Shown piece after piece: positions 5,306 to 5,502 of a stretch of 5,502 nt of DNA. Location: NCBI GenBank assembly GCA_001515955.1, contig LOES01000058.1, positions 1-5,502 of the forward strand. The letters are read 5' to 3'. Position 1 is the first letter of the stretch. Each line of letters opens with the position of its first letter. Under the pieces are notes generated by a model that had not been told where the DNA came from, did not search any database, and saw only the letters and a list, made by a program, of their open reading frames with translations. Source of the DNA: Clostridia bacterium BRH_c25. GTDB taxonomy: Bacteria; Bacillota_A; Clostridia; Lutisporales; Lutisporaceae. A program made the translations under genes and the position numbers.

Positions 5306-5327
5306 GTCACGGTAAGGAGGACAAAAA

Positions 5328-5502
5328 ATGGAACTCAGGTATATTGCCGGAGAGAATAACAATAGAAAAGTAGTAAAGGTAAAGGATGTTTCCATAGGAG
5401 ATGGGGATTTTGCTATTATTGCAGGACCCTGCTCTGTTGAAAACCTTGAGATGCTTATGGAAATTTCCTGCCGGATCAAGGAAAACGGGGCAGTTATTTT
5501 GC
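5328..5502 (+). CDS. aroF: 3-deoxy-7-phosphoheptulonate (DAHP) synthase, N-terminal part
   Basis: The first 58 codons are visible; the gene runs off the right edge. The key motif is FAIIAGPCSVENLEML (28-43); GPCSVE is characteristic of type I-beta DAHP synthases, which condense phosphoenolpyruvate and erythrose 4-phosphate in the first step of the shikimate pathway. KdsA, the closest alternative, has a different motif here. Preceding residues VVKVKDVSIGDGDF match the small beta-hairpin just before the barrel. ATG 5328 follows AAGGAGG (5314-5320) at seven bases, and an in-frame TAA at 5313-5315 excludes a longer protein. It therefore lacks the ferredoxin-like regulatory domain that precedes the barrel in the Thermotoga maritima enzyme. 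The symbol is used loosely (aroF, aroG and aroA have all been used for such genes). Confidence 0.9.
   Translation, partial: MELRYIAGENNNRKVVKVKDVSIGDGDFAIIAGPCSVENLEMLMEISCRIKENGAVIL

Noticed and set aside
5256..5327. T-box or other riboswitch controlling the DAHP synthase gene
   Set aside because: The interval is only 72 bases and lacks the conserved T-box sequence, so there is no room for the specifier and antiterminator domains.
5177..5479. Minus-strand ORF across the end of divIVA and start of the DAHP synthase
   Set aside because: It is antisense to two recognised genes and to the intergenic hairpin, with no supporting start signal.
1..5502. CRISPR array, toxin-antitoxin pair or phage defence genes
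   Set aside because: No regularly spaced repeats and no such protein families were seen; all larger genes have ordinary assignments.

Overview
The window looks like a chromosomal segment of a low-GC Gram-positive bacterium, most likely a clostridium (class Clostridia). Three things point there: AT-rich codon use, strong AGGAGG-type ribosome binding sites, and the conserved Firmicutes gene order ylmE-sepF-ylmG-ylmH-divIVA. A cellulolytic cluster-III clostridium would fit, but that is a guess from general resemblance.

Layout. Positions 1-537 are the 3' part of a group II intron, with the C-terminal part of its reverse transcriptase/maturase followed by domain V and domain VI; a 3' splice boundary is predicted near 537. 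Positions 538-777 contain no convincing gene but several inverted repeats, some of them mutually exclusive. A terminator hairpin (778-810) and a tRNA-Pro(GGG) gene (825-901) lie on the minus strand, with a good promoter at 931-959. Positions 960-1223 are non-coding or nearly so: a repeat-rich hairpin, a weak candidate promoter and a possible 29-codon leader ORF that overlaps the next start codon.

From 1224 every gene is on the plus strand and closely spaced. The order is a membrane-anchored HlyD-like adaptor protein, YlmE (YggS family, PLP-binding), SepF (cell division), YlmG (YggT family membrane protein), YlmH (S4-domain RNA-binding protein) and DivIVA (polar/septal coiled-coil protein). 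Gaps of 11-36 bases between these genes suggest one operon. After divIVA comes a terminator-like hairpin, then the start of a DAHP synthase gene of the aromatic amino acid pathway, cut off by the window end.

The core of the window is the well-known division-linked ylm cluster. SepF anchors and bundles FtsZ, DivIVA marks curved membrane at septum and poles, YlmG is a membrane protein linked to division-site or envelope function, YlmH binds ribosomal RNA, and YlmE buffers PLP. I do not see a clearly new system. The less ordinary points are the transporter-less HlyD-like protein heading the cluster, a DAHP synthase that starts without its usual N-terminal regulatory domain, the structured DNA flanking the tRNA gene, and a possible translationally coupled leader ORF.
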